From NCBI RefSeq assembly GCF_052065755.1, contig NZ_JBQHTK010000001.1, positions 375,293-439,292 of the forward strand: a stretch of DNA of 64,000 nucleotides. Reading direction: 5' to 3'. Every line of letters starts with the position of its first letter. The first letter of the stretch is position 1. The position numbers were made by a program, and so were the translations under genes. Origin of the DNA: Allocoprococcus sp004560705 (lineage in GTDB: Bacteria > Bacillota > Clostridia > Lachnospirales > Lachnospiraceae). Below are positions 52,525-61,213 of this stretch, in pieces. The notes under the pieces are model-generated. The model was not told where the DNA came from, searched no databases, and saw only the letters and a program-made list of their open reading frames with translations.

Positions 52525-53235
52525 CTATTTAAAGATGCTGGTCCACAGTACGGATGATGCCATACCACCGATCATTGAGAACGCCATGATAAAGTCGTTC
52601 AGCCATTTCAGACCCGGTTTCGCAGCCAGGACACCAAGAACAACAGCGATAATAAGACCGGTAACCATAACTAACGCCTGAATTGTATCACCGATCAGAA
52701 GAACCGGAACATAAACTGAGAACAGACATAACATAAAGCATCCGCTCAGAACGTATTTCCATGTGCTTGCATTTTCACTCTTGGAAACACTCATACATAA
52801 CTTCTTTCCTAACGGAATTAATACGAAGAATCCACTCAGCATACCGATCGTCATAAGGATCATAACAACACCGAACTGGCTTCCTGTTGCCTGTTCCAGC
52901 ATCTGTGAACTTGTCTCAAATCCGATTGCAGAAGCAACGCTGCTTGAGATCAGAGTCTCATAAGACAGTGAACCGATAACGGAAAGTCTCCACCATGACC
53001 ATACAGTTCCGAGAACCGGGATCAGTGCAAACAGACCTACAACGATTGATAAACTTGGTACAATTGAGAAAACAAGGCTTGATTTGATAACTTTGCTCAA
53101 TGCCTCTTTTGAAATTCCCATTTCAAGGCAGCGTGCATACGCTTTCTTTAAATACAGCAGCGAAAATGCCACAATGTACAGCAAACCGATTATAATCATA
53201 ATCAGTAGCAATGGGCTAGTAATAATTTCTTTCAT
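52525..53235 (-). CDS. DUF5058 family membrane protein
   Basis: 236 residues, about six membrane segments. It starts MKEIITSPLLLIMIIIGLLYI, and includes VVGLFALIPVLGTVW and FGVVMILMTIGMLSGFFVLIPLG. From memory it matches the DUF5058 family, which has no assigned function. AAAGGGAGAGAAG precedes the ATG at 53233-53235; the frame is open 19 codons upstream. It follows the amidohydrolase by 35 bp and precedes the second membrane protein. A two-part transporter is likely but unproven. Confidence 0.75.
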   Translation of the reverse strand: MKEIITSPLLLIMIIIGLLYIVAFSLLYLKKAYARCLEMGISKEALSKVIKSSLVFSIVPSLSIVVGLFALIPVLGTVWSWWRLSVIGSLSYETLISSSVASAIGFETSSQMLEQATGSQFGVVMILMTIGMLSGFFVLIPLGKKLCMSVSKSENASTWKYVLSGCFMLCLFSVYVPVLLIGDTIQALVMVTGLIIAVVLGVLAAKPGLKWLNDFIMAFSMIGGMASSVLWTSIFK

Positions 53236-53270
53236 ACGTCTTCTCTCCCTTTCCTTTTTTGAATCTTTGG

Positions 53271-54497
53271 TTATTTGTGTTCTTCCAGCCATCTCATGGC
53301 TGCATATGCATAAACGGCACTTCCCTGGGCAAGTACGGCATCATCGAATTTTACCATCGGATGATGTTGTGGATATTTGTACCCCTTGCTCGGTTCACCT
53401 GCCGCAAGTGCAAGCATAATTGAAGGTACTTCATGGCTTACATAAGCGAAATCCTCAGAACCTGCTGATTTGGATCCGCTTCCGCCACCGGACATCGCTG
53501 CAAGCTGTCCTGTTGTAAATGCTTTCGTCGGTCCAAGAAGTTCTCTCATATAAGTAGCAGTTGCTTCTGAGAGCTCATAGTCATTCTTAAGAACCGGACA
53601 TCCCTTACCGAAATCTACCACCGCAGAAGCACGGAAACTTGCCGCTACGCCTTCTGAGATTTCCTGAATTCTCTGCTTGATAAAGGCTCTTACTTCTTCA
53701 TCGTATGTACGGATCGTACCACTCATCATCACGGTATCCGGAATGACATTTGCCGCCTGGCCTGCATGAATCGTTCCGATCGTCAGAACCGCTTCATCTA
53801 CCAGTGCAAGTTCTCTTGCATGAATCTCCTGCAGAGCAGTGATGATATGTGCTGCAACCGTGATCGGATCCACACCATTATTCGGCATGGAGCCATGGCA
53901 TCCTTTTCCCTGAACACGGATCTCAAAATAATCCGCACCCGGTGCACTGATTCCTCCGTCGCTTACAACAACAGAACCGGCCGGGAACGGCACACCTGCC
54001 ATAACATGAATCATCAATGCCGCATCAACATGCGGATTCTCCAGAACACCTGCCTGAATCATGTCATGGGATCCGGCAAAAATCTCTTCTGCCGGCTGGA
54101 ACATAAGTTTAACAGTTCCTTCGATCTCATCTTCATGAGCTTTCAGAAGCTTAGCTGCGCCAAGCATCATCGTTGCGTGCATATCGTGACCGCAGGCATG
54201 CATATTCTCTGTCTCTGATGCAAAGTCTACCCCCGATTCCTCATGCATCGGCAGAGCATCCATATCACCACGGATCAAGAATACTTTTCCCGGTTTTTTA
54301 CCACCTGCAGTAACAACCACGCCAGCTTTTCCACAATCTTTCGGTTCATATCCCATTGCGGTAAGCTCAGCTTTTACAAAGGCTACAGTCTCTTTCAAAT
54401 CAAAGCCGAGCTCAGCATGTCTGTGAAGATAATGTCTCTTCTCAACAAGCTCCTGCTCATGCCCCTGAGCCTCTTGTAATAAAAGTTCACCGTTCAT
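53271..54497 (-). CDS. M20 family amidohydrolase
   Basis: 408 residues. Metal ligands of the M20D group are visible: ACGHDMHATMMLGAAKLL, FQPAEEIFAG and a distal His in PQHHPM. The N-terminus has RHYLHRHAELGFDLKET. It could remove acyl groups from N-acyl amino acids or dipeptides (like indole-acetyl-amino-acid hydrolases, hippurate hydrolase or AbgB-type enzymes). First gene of an operon with two membrane proteins. A strong promoter and AGGAACA repeats lie upstream. Confidence 0.88.
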   Translation of the reverse strand: MNGELLLQEAQGHEQELVEKRHYLHRHAELGFDLKETVAFVKAELTAMGYEPKDCGKAGVVVTAGGKKPGKVFLIRGDMDALPMHEESGVDFASETENMHACGHDMHATMMLGAAKLLKAHEDEIEGTVKLMFQPAEEIFAGSHDMIQAGVLENPHVDAALMIHVMAGVPFPAGSVVVSDGGISAPGADYFEIRVQGKGCHGSMPNNGVDPITVAAHIITALQEIHARELALVDEAVLTIGTIHAGQAANVIPDTVMMSGTIRTYDEEVRAFIKQRIQEISEGVAASFRASAVVDFGKGCPVLKNDYELSEATATYMRELLGPTKAFTTGQLAAMSGGGSGSKSAGSEDFAYVSHEVPSIMLALAAGEPSKGYKYPQHHPMVKFDDAVLAQGSAVYAYAAMRWLEEHK

Positions 54498-54531
54498 AAA
54501 AACCCTCCTTGATTTTTCTCCTTGTCATTTA

Positions 54532-54691
54532 AGGAACATTAAAGGAACACTTTATGTATGGGATTATACACCCGATTTATAAAAATTGCAAATATGTTTA
54601 TAAATATTGCCTATATTTTGTAAAAAATATATAAACAAAATGCTCTGTTTCATATTTTCGGAAGTTTCTTCTTGATTTTAGGAACACTTTA
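54532..54691. promoter_or_regulatory. Divergent promoters with three AGGAACA repeats
   Basis: For the M20 operon (minus): TTGCAA (54586-54591), 17 bp and TATAAT (54563-54568). For the regulator (plus): TTGCCT (54607-54612), 17 bp and TATAAA (54630-54635). AGGAACATTA (54532-54541) and AGGAACACTTTA (54543-54554) lie right at the start of the M20 transcript. A further identical AGGAACACTTTA (54680-54691) lies downstream of the regulator's promoter. They are good candidates for a shared operator. Confidence 0.65.
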
Positions 54692-54730
54692 GGAGAAAAT
54701 GATTTTGTATATCATCGGGAGGGGACCGCT

Positions 54731-56056
54731 ATGAAAGAACATTTATTGATTATCTCATCTGAATATTTATCACAATACCTGAAAGATATGCTCCGTGATT
54801 ATCCGGATCCGATTGAGTACCGGGTTATCGAATATCATTCTTTTTCTGAACTAAAAGGCATTTACTACGCAAATGAAAAATGGGCAGACGGAATTCTCAC
54901 CACCGGTACAGTCGTGCAGACTGTCATTGAGCGGTCAGTTCCACACATTTCCATGCCACTTCTCTCACTTGCCACAGATAACGAGAGTTTTTACCGGATT
55001 CCTTTGACACTACTGATCGAAAACCGCATGCTGGATCCGGAGCGGATTATTTTTGATGTATTTGTCAATTCCAAACCTGCAGCTTCCGTCCGGGACCTGA
55101 TTGAATACAAGAGCATCAATGTCATGTTTCCCGAATTCACCAAATGGCTTTCTTCTGCTTCTCTGGAAGAGTTATATCATGTGGAGGATCAGTCACTCGC
55201 AGAGATTAATAAACTATGGGAAAAAGGAAAGATCGATATGGTCATATGCCGTTACGGGAACCTCGTTCCCCGGCTCAAGGAACTGAAGATTCCCTGTGTG
55301 TTTGCCTCCTTCAGCGACGAATATATGTACCAGATCATTCAGCTGCTCCTTACCAAAATCAAAATCGATAAGCTGACCGCACATTCTCCTGCTGCTATAT
55401 CAATCGCCCCACAGAATGCCGTCGTGGAAATCTGGGGTGTCTTAGAAGATGACGAATTGCAGAAAGCATTTCAAGATTTTACTATCCGATACGACCTGGA
55501 TCTTTCCATCCATCGGAAGCATAATGCCTATTATATCATGACAGAAAAAAAGATTTTATCCTATCTGACCAATGATTTCCAGAAAAGTGTTCTTTCTGAT
55601 TATCTGGATAAAAACACAAAGCTTTCGCTTACCGTCTCATACGGAATCGGCAATACAATGGATGAAGCCCTTGACAACACTCAGCTTGCTTTCCGGGCAG
55701 CCGGGAACACGACCGATTCCTACCTCGTTGATGCGGAGCACAAGCTGACCGGACCGCTTAACACAGATCATCCGGTGATTTCCAGCCAGATTCTCACGCC
55801 GCAGATACAGGAAATCGCTGATAAATCTTCTCTTTCTACTGCAACGGTCCACCGCCTGAACCGGCTTCTTATTCTCCTGGAACGGCGTGAACTGACAAGT
55901 GTGGATCTGGCTGAGAACTTTCATATTACAGTGAGGGGCGCCAACCGGATCCTTCAGAAGCTTGAAAGCGCCGGATTCGTTCATTCCACACTTCAGAAAA
56001 GCAACCATATGAAAGGGCGCCCGACCAAAATCTATCATATCGACTGGGATATCTAG
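54731..56056 (+). CDS. Transcriptional regulator with sensor and C-terminal HTH
   Basis: 441 residues. The first 220 residues look like a response-regulator or PrpR-N-like sensor (LLIISSEYLSQYLKDML; WADGILTTGTVVQTVI). Residues about 230-340 resemble a degenerate GGDEF-like domain (LSLTVSYGIGNTMDEALDNTQLAFRAAG). The C-terminal winged helix has LLERRELTSVDLAENFHITVRGANRILQKL-type sequence with SAGFVHSTLQKSNHMKGRP. It is divergent from the M20 operon, and shared repeats lie between them, so it probably senses the operon's substrate. GGGAGGGG lies before the ATG. Confidence 0.75.
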   Translation: MKEHLLIISSEYLSQYLKDMLRDYPDPIEYRVIEYHSFSELKGIYYANEKWADGILTTGTVVQTVIERSVPHISMPLLSLATDNESFYRIPLTLLIENRMLDPERIIFDVFVNSKPAASVRDLIEYKSINVMFPEFTKWLSSASLEELYHVEDQSLAEINKLWEKGKIDMVICRYGNLVPRLKELKIPCVFASFSDEYMYQIIQLLLTKIKIDKLTAHSPAAISIAPQNAVVEIWGVLEDDELQKAFQDFTIRYDLDLSIHRKHNAYYIMTEKKILSYLTNDFQKSVLSDYLDKNTKLSLTVSYGIGNTMDEALDNTQLAFRAAGNTTDSYLVDAEHKLTGPLNTDHPVISSQILTPQIQEIADKSSLSTATVHRLNRLLILLERRELTSVDLAENFHITVRGANRILQKLESAGFVHSTLQKSNHMKGRPTKIYHIDWDI

Positions 56057-56090
56057 AAAACGTTTAAATATGATGCTAACACGATTTCCG

Positions 56091-56746
56091 GTAGAGTAGG
56101 CGGATGAACCTTTCATCCGCCCCTCATCAAACCGTGCATGAGGGTCTCCCTCGCACGGCTTTCCGACATTCTTCTTTCTACAGCATTACGTCATGCTTTA
56201 GCCATTTTCTTTAATCCTTTTTCGTAAATGCTATTTCTAACAAATCCCACCTTTGACATATGATGTCGCCTTCGGTGCTTCTTGTTATACCATCTTGCAA
56301 AGGAGCAGATAATGTACCAGTCTAGTGCCTGCATCCATTTTTCATTTGTCTTAGTAGAATAGTAATTCTTCCATCCTGTGATTTTAGGATTCAGATTCTT
56401 TATTAAATCTTCTTCTTTTGCAACTAGCAGGCTTCGATTGTTTACATTCCTTTTGATTTCTGCTTTCATTTTCTTCATAGCTTTTCTGCTAGGGTACTGA
56501 TAGCTTATACGCTTTCTCTTTACCTTTCGGTGATGGGTAGGGTCTCTCCAGTTCCGAACCACACTTTTCATACATACCGTTTCCTCTATACCGAGGGATT
56601 CCTCCGTGCTGCATTCCAGTTTCTTCACACGTTCCATGGTTTTCGCCTATATTGCCCAGGCTCAACTTCCCTTTGTTCTCTTTCGAGACCTTTTTAACGA
56701 TACGGCAGAATTCACTTAATGTTACGGTCTGCACGATTGCTCGCAC
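56091..56746 (-). mobile_element. Degraded group II intron
   Basis: Read on the minus strand, the 5' end is GTGCGAGC (56741-56746), the group II start consensus. Near the 3' end, AGCCGTGC pairs with GCACGG around GAGGGAGACCCTC (56130-56165), a typical domain V. It is followed by GGCGGATGAA/TTCATCCGCC (domain VI) and CTACTCTAC at 56091. Only about 655 bp remain, against 2-2.5 kb for an intact element, because most of the reverse transcriptase has been deleted. Confidence 0.75.
56191..56637 (-). pseudogene. Group II intron maturase C-terminal remnant
   Basis: 148 codons. KITGWKNYYSTKTNEKWMQALDWYI and FARWYNKKHRRRHHMS match the maturase-specific and DNA-binding part of intron-encoded proteins. 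The reverse transcriptase domains with YADD are missing, so it cannot be a working enzyme. The upstream part (56489-56746) continues in a different frame. It is almost certainly debris within the intron. Confidence 0.78.
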
Positions 56747-56884
56747 CTCTTATCAAGGTTACTTTATCCACTCGCTTAGCACCCTGTATTACTACAACGC
56801 ACCGAGTTTAGCTACACGGCTCACTGGCGATTACCGTGACCGGACTTGCACCGGCAAGTGTGGTCCAGCTTCGCTGGACACACG

Positions 56885-56920
56885 AAATAAAACAAGGGGA
56901 GACTCCGTCTCCCCTTTGTT
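56885..56920 (-). terminator. Terminator of the aminopeptidase gene
   Basis: On the minus strand AACAAAGGGGAGAC pairs with GTCTCCCCTTGTT, followed by TTATTTCG. The stretch between this and the intron (56747-56884) has no gene; it contains short GC-rich inverted repeats (CTTGCACCGGCAAG; GTCCAGCTTCGCTGGAC). Confidence 0.85.
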
Positions 56921-56928
56921 CATTCTGT

Positions 56929-58716
56929 CTAAATCTCTCTTGTATATTTCGCCAGCCATTCTTTCTCTTCTTCATTCAGGTATGGAGAAACTTTCTCATA
57001 TACCTGCTTATGATAATCGTTCAGAAGCTTCTTCTCCTCTGCCGTCATCATATCCGGATTGATTGCATCCAGATCCATCGGAACGTAAGTAATCGTATCC
57101 ATATACATGAACTGACCATATTCATTTTTCTCACCCTTGCATACCAGAAGCTCGTTTTCCAGACGAACTCCATGAGATCCTTCAATATAAACACCTGGCT
57201 CATCGGTAATCACCATGCCTTCTTCCAGCGGTTGAATTTCATGTGCACGATACTGCCAGCGGAAACCGGACGGACCTTCATGGATATTCAGAAGATATCC
57301 TACTCCATGACCTGTTCCATGATTAAAGTTCATGTTTCTATCCCAGAACGGCTTTCTCGCCAACATATCCAGAGTTAATCCGGTACATCCATACATGAAT
57401 TTCGCACTTGCAAGCATAAGATTACTGATAGCTACCAGCGTGAAATCATCCTTCATATACTGCGGGATCTCACCCAACGCATACGTTCTTGTAATATCAG
57501 TAGACCCTTCATAGAAACCTGCTCCCGTATCAGTCAGGAACATCGTCCCCTCATGAAGCACTGCACTGCTCTCCGGTGTTGCTGAATAATGTGCACTTGC
57601 CGCATGCTCTCCCAAAGCAGAAATCGGTCCGAAGCTCGGACGGATAAAGTTGCCCATCTCAACGCGGAACTCATCCAGCTTCTCAGAAGCGCTGATCTCA
57701 GTAATCTCCTGCTTTCCAATATTTTCCTTCAGCCATTTCATAAAACGAACGTGTGCCACACTGTCCTTAATCTGCGCCTTACGGATATTTTCAATCTCCA
57801 CCGGATTCTTCATAGCCTTGAAAAGCTCTTCCGGATTCCGTTTTTCAACCTTAACGACATTTTCCGGTATATTGCTGTAAAGAGCATAATTCAATTTGCC
57901 CGGGTCGATCAGAACGACTTCTCCATCCTCCAATTTCTTAACATCTTCGTAAATGTTATTATACGGATGAAGAACGACGCCGTCTTTCGCAAGTGCTTCC
58001 TTAATCTCAGCACTTAATTTCTTCTCATTGATATACAATTCCATGCTGTCCATGGTAATAACCGCATAAGAAAGTACCAGCGGGAAGAATTCCACGTCAT
58101 TTCCACGAATATTCAGAATCCAGCAGATATCGTCCAACGTCGTAAGAATGTGCTTTGCAGCGCCGCATTCCTTCATGTACTCACGAATTCTCGCCAGCTT
58201 GCTTTCTGTTGTCTCACCGGCATACTTCAATTCCAGCGCAAATACGGGCTCTTCAGAAAGTGCCGGGCGATCCTCCCACACTTCATCGACCAGATCATAA
58301 TCATACACGATCTTCGCATTCTTTTCCGCCGTGATCTTCTCATATTCAAGGCCGGATCCCATAGCGATTACTCTTCCGTCAAATCCCAGGACTCCGCCTT
58401 CCGGCACTGCTGTCTGCAAATATTCATTCAAAGTCGGCACTCCCGGTTCTCCCATTTTCATCAGCTCTACCGGAGATCCAGCAAGCTGCTTGCCTGCCTG
58501 AATAAAATATCTTCCGTCTGTCCACAGACGCGCTTCACTGGCTGTAATGACTGCAGTTCCTGCCGATCCGGTAAATCCGGTCATATATGCACGAGCCTTG
58601 AAATGTCCCCCCACATATTCACTTTGATGAAAATCTGCTGTCGGAATCACATATACGTCCATTCCCTTTTCAGCCATTTTCTCGCGCAATCTCGCAATTT
58701 TCTCTGCAATACTCAT
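56929..58716 (-). CDS. Xaa-Pro aminopeptidase (M24B, long form)
   Basis: 595 residues; removes N-terminal residues ahead of proline in peptides. N-terminal creatinase-like domains (VYVIPTADFHQSEYVGGHFKAR; FTGSAGTAVIT) lead to the M24 domain with metal ligands in FLTDTGAGFYEGSTDITRT (two Asp), NHGTGHGVGYLLNIHEGP (His), VITDEPGVYIEGSHGVRLEN (two Glu). Cytoplasmic. It might supply proline from peptides, which suits a proline-fermenting host, although it is far from the prd locus. GAGG lies upstream of the ATG. Confidence 0.92.
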   Translation of the reverse strand: MSIAEKIARLREKMAEKGMDVYVIPTADFHQSEYVGGHFKARAYMTGFTGSAGTAVITASEARLWTDGRYFIQAGKQLAGSPVELMKMGEPGVPTLNEYLQTAVPEGGVLGFDGRVIAMGSGLEYEKITAEKNAKIVYDYDLVDEVWEDRPALSEEPVFALELKYAGETTESKLARIREYMKECGAAKHILTTLDDICWILNIRGNDVEFFPLVLSYAVITMDSMELYINEKKLSAEIKEALAKDGVVLHPYNNIYEDVKKLEDGEVVLIDPGKLNYALYSNIPENVVKVEKRNPEELFKAMKNPVEIENIRKAQIKDSVAHVRFMKWLKENIGKQEITEISASEKLDEFRVEMGNFIRPSFGPISALGEHAASAHYSATPESSAVLHEGTMFLTDTGAGFYEGSTDITRTYALGEIPQYMKDDFTLVAISNLMLASAKFMYGCTGLTLDMLARKPFWDRNMNFNHGTGHGVGYLLNIHEGPSGFRWQYRAHEIQPLEEGMVITDEPGVYIEGSHGVRLENELLVCKGEKNEYGQFMYMDTITYVPMDLDAINPDMMTAEEKKLLNDYHKQVYEKVSPYLNEEEKEWLAKYTREI

Positions 58717-58800
58717 TTCTTTGCTACCTCTCTTCTCACGTTTTTAAGTAATAAAATAATGTATTTATATCTTGTCCAAGACAGAGCTTCTGTCCCTAAC

Positions 58801-58844
58801 ACTCAAAACGGTCCACCGGACCATTTTCTCATATGCATAGCAAC
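58801..58844. repeat. Dispersed hairpin repeat, copy B
   Basis: AAAACGGTCC (58805-58814) and GGACCATTTT (58818-58827) around ACC, followed by CTCATATGCATAGCAAC, closely similar to copy A at 40827-40872. One stem pair differs on both sides (A-T in A, G-C in B), which preserves pairing. It lies in the gap between DUF3783 and the aminopeptidase gene. Confidence 0.7.
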
Positions 58845-58872
58845 TAAAACAGATCTTTTCAATCCGCTTTAC

Positions 58873-59256
58873 CTACTTCTTCTGAGCCATAATCGCCTCA
58901 TGTTCCCGCTCCAGCTCCCGGTACAGTTCCGGAATCGTCCAGCTCTGATTCGTGTCTGTCAGGACCGCTTTATAATCCACCGGACCGATCACTTTCTTTC
59001 TCATCAGAAACAATACCTGATTCAACTGCTGCTCCGCAAGCCCGGCAAACACAATCATTTCCTTTGCCAGAACAATACTTTCATCATCATCACTTTCAGA
59101 CTGCGTCTCCACAATTCCGACAAGCTCACCAATCGTTTTATAATACTCTTCCGGCTCTACAAGCCTTACCTTAACCTTAAGCGTCATCAGAACCATCTGA
59201 ATCTCACGCAGCTTCTGCTTATCCTTAAAATTAACCAATAACACGGTCGCCCGCAT
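58873..59256 (-). CDS. DUF3783 protein
   Basis: 127 residues or fewer. RATVLLVNFKDKQKLREIQMVL at the start and MIVFAGLAEQQLNQVLFLMRKK in the middle match the DUF3783 family by recall; the function is unknown. I chose the ATG at 59254-59256, which has GGAAGGAGTGACAGT before it, over an ATG 20 codons upstream. It is transcribed alone. Confidence 0.75.
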   Translation of the reverse strand: MRATVLLVNFKDKQKLREIQMVLMTLKVKVRLVEPEEYYKTIGELVGIVETQSESDDDESIVLAKEMIVFAGLAEQQLNQVLFLMRKKVIGPVDYKAVLTDTNQSWTIPELYRELEREHEAIMAQKK

Positions 59257-59446
59257 ACTGTCACTCCTTCCACGCGATATTCCTTCTCGCTCTTGGCAGT
59301 GTAATTCTTCATCCATATAAGGTCATATCACGACGTTCTCACTGTGCATGAACATCATAACACACCTTTCCCAAAAGTTCCATGCCTCAGAAGAGAATTT
59401 TCATCTACTTTTTCTTGTCTTTCTTTGCGAACAGTAAAAAACACGC

Positions 59447-59474
59447 TTGTGAAATCTCTTTTTTTCAGTATAAT
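59447..59474 (+). promoter_or_regulatory. Promoter of the AEC transporter gene
   Basis: TTGTGA (59447-59452), a 16-bp spacer and TATAAT (59469-59474) on the plus strand. Confidence 0.7.
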
Positions 59475-59536
59475 AAGAAGAGATTCGGATACAAAATCCA
59501 GGCAATCCATATAAATGAAAGAAATGAGGTAATACC

Positions 59537-60490
59537 ATGAACGTAATGACCGCCGGACTTCAAATGTTTGTCATGTTTCTGTTAATACTAGCCGGCTATT
59601 TCTGCTACAAAGCCCATATGATCTCCCAGGAAAATAATGCCTGTCTTTCCAGGCTGGTTGTAAATGTCTTCAACCCTGCTATGATTTTCTCCAGCGTACT
59701 TGGGAATTCCGGAAACGGCACTGTGGACTCCATACCGCTTCTCTTTCTGGTCTCTGCCGGAATCTATCTCTTCCTGATCATCCTGTCGAAGATCCTTGTT
59801 CGGATTTTCCGTGAGACAGGCGACCAGCAACAAATCACTGAACTCCTTTATATATTTGCAAATGTCGGTTTTGTCGGCATCCCTGTTGTAAAGGCACTTT
59901 TGGGAACGGATAAACTGATTTATGTTGCCGTATTTATCCTGGAATATAACATTCTGGTCTACACCTACGGCATCTCCCTGCTGAGACACGGTTCGAAAGG
60001 AACAGACACCCCAAAAGCCGCATTCCAATTGTCCACATTAAAACCACTGGTTAATCCGGGCACCATTGCCTGTGTAGCAACCCTTTTCATATTTGTCACC
60101 GACATCGTCCCTCCGCAGCCACTTAGCGACGGACTCCAGTATCTGGCAAATGCTACCACTCCGATCTCACTCATCGTAATCGGAGTCTCCCTGGGAATCC
60201 AGGCAGATCTCGTCTCCCTCTTCACCAGCGGGAAACGCTATCTCTTCTGCCTGTGCAAATTGCTGGTAATCCCGATAATCGGGACCCTGTTCCTCAAACG
60301 CCTTCCGATCTCTAATGTGATGTGTCAGGTTTATATGATCATGATGGCAATGCCTTGTGGGAATCTTATCCTGATGCTGGTTGAAGAAAGCGGGCGGGAC
60401 GGACGAGAATGTTCTTATCGAATTATCCTTTCCACACTGCTATCCATACTGACCATCCCAATCCTGATATTCCTGTATCCATATTTATAA
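59537..60490 (+). CDS. AEC (auxin efflux carrier) family transporter
   Basis: 317 residues, about ten membrane segments. It has LVVNVFNPAMIFSSVLGNSG near residue 40, FANVGFVGIPVVKALLG near 110 and TPISLIVIGVSLG near 215, all usual for AEC-type organic acid or malate permeases. The substrate is unknown. GAGG lies upstream of the ATG. Alone in its transcript. Confidence 0.88.
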   Translation: MNVMTAGLQMFVMFLLILAGYFCYKAHMISQENNACLSRLVVNVFNPAMIFSSVLGNSGNGTVDSIPLLFLVSAGIYLFLIILSKILVRIFRETGDQQQITELLYIFANVGFVGIPVVKALLGTDKLIYVAVFILEYNILVYTYGISLLRHGSKGTDTPKAAFQLSTLKPLVNPGTIACVATLFIFVTDIVPPQPLSDGLQYLANATTPISLIVIGVSLGIQADLVSLFTSGKRYLFCLCKLLVIPIIGTLFLKRLPISNVMCQVYMIMMAMPCGNLILMLVEESGRDGRECSYRIILSTLLSILTIPILIFLYPYL

Positions 60491-60515
60491 TTTATCATAA
60501 TCCGCATAAATATTT

Positions 60516-60546
60516 CCCCGGCAAACCACTCTGGCTTGCCGGGGAA
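60516..60546. terminator. Terminator between the AEC and phosphatase genes
   Basis: CCCCGGCAA (60516-60524) pairs with TTGCCGGGG (60536-60544) with an inner CCA/TGG. The two genes converge here and both likely end at it. Confidence 0.78.
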
Positions 60547-60548
60547 TC

Positions 60549-61028
60549 TTATTTCCATCCGAAATCATGTTCAAGAATGTACTGCATCAGGCCTTCACAG
60601 CCCTCTCGGATTTCCCGGTAAGCCACATCAAACCGCTCACTGTACCACGGATCGGAAATGCTGGCATTCCTTCCCGCGTACTGTAGCAGAAGCGAAATCT
60701 TCCCGCCCTTGTGGCCGGTCATCCGCTCAATGTTGCGGATGTTCATCGTGTCCATGCCGACCAGATAATCATAGTAGTCGTAGTCAGATTTCTTAAGTTG
60801 CACCGCTCTCTTACCGTCACACTTGAGGTCATGGCGCGCAAGCTCCTGCCTGGCCGGCGGATAAACCGGGTTGCCGATGCCGTTCCAGATCTCCTCGGTG
60901 CTGGTCGCGGCGGATGCGATCTCAAATTGGTCTGAAAGGCCTTGTTTTTCTGCCATGTCTTTGAAAATGAATTCTGCCATTGGGCTGCGGCAGATGTTGC
61001 CGTGGCAAATAAATAGTACTTTTATCAT
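60549..61028 (-). CDS. Low-molecular-weight protein tyrosine phosphatase
   Basis: 159 residues. The P-loop CHGNICRS (Cys8 to Arg14) starts four residues after MIKV; the general acid is in SDPWYSERFD near residue 130. It may dephosphorylate protein tyrosine in capsule regulation or, alternatively, arginine. I chose the ATG at 61026-61028 (GGAG upstream) over Met1 at 61067. The integrated element begins just upstream of this gene. Confidence 0.9.
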   Translation of the reverse strand: MIKVLFICHGNICRSPMAEFIFKDMAEKQGLSDQFEIASAATSTEEIWNGIGNPVYPPARQELARHDLKCDGKRAVQLKKSDYDYYDYLVGMDTMNIRNIERMTGHKGGKISLLLQYAGRNASISDPWYSERFDVAYREIREGCEGLMQYILEHDFGWK

Positions 61029-61058
61029 CTTTTTATAACTCCATATAAGTCTTGTATT

Positions 61059-61152
61059 TCTTCTCAAATGCTTGGTATTACAGGGTTTTTCGGGTTTTAG
61101 CTCCCCGGCTGTTTCCGGGGTATCTTCTCAAATCGTACCATATCTTCTCATG
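61059..61152. repeat. Integrase arm-type repeats
   Basis: Three direct copies of TCTTCTCA: 61059 (extending CAAATG), 61123 (CAAATCG) and 61143 (CATG). The last two are 20 bp apart. They lie next to the integrase 3' end, as arm-binding sites do in Tn916-like elements. A CCCCGG/CCGGGG hairpin lies between them at 61103-61120. Confidence 0.55.
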
Positions 61153-61213
61153 TTTTTCCCTGCAATATTGGTAAATTCATTGGTATAGTCAGCGGCTTTA
61201 CCAACGGGCTTTT

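Noticed and set aside
58150..59241. 363-codon plus-strand frame
   Set aside because: Crosses antisense over pepP-like and DUF3783 genes and the intergenic repeat; no support.
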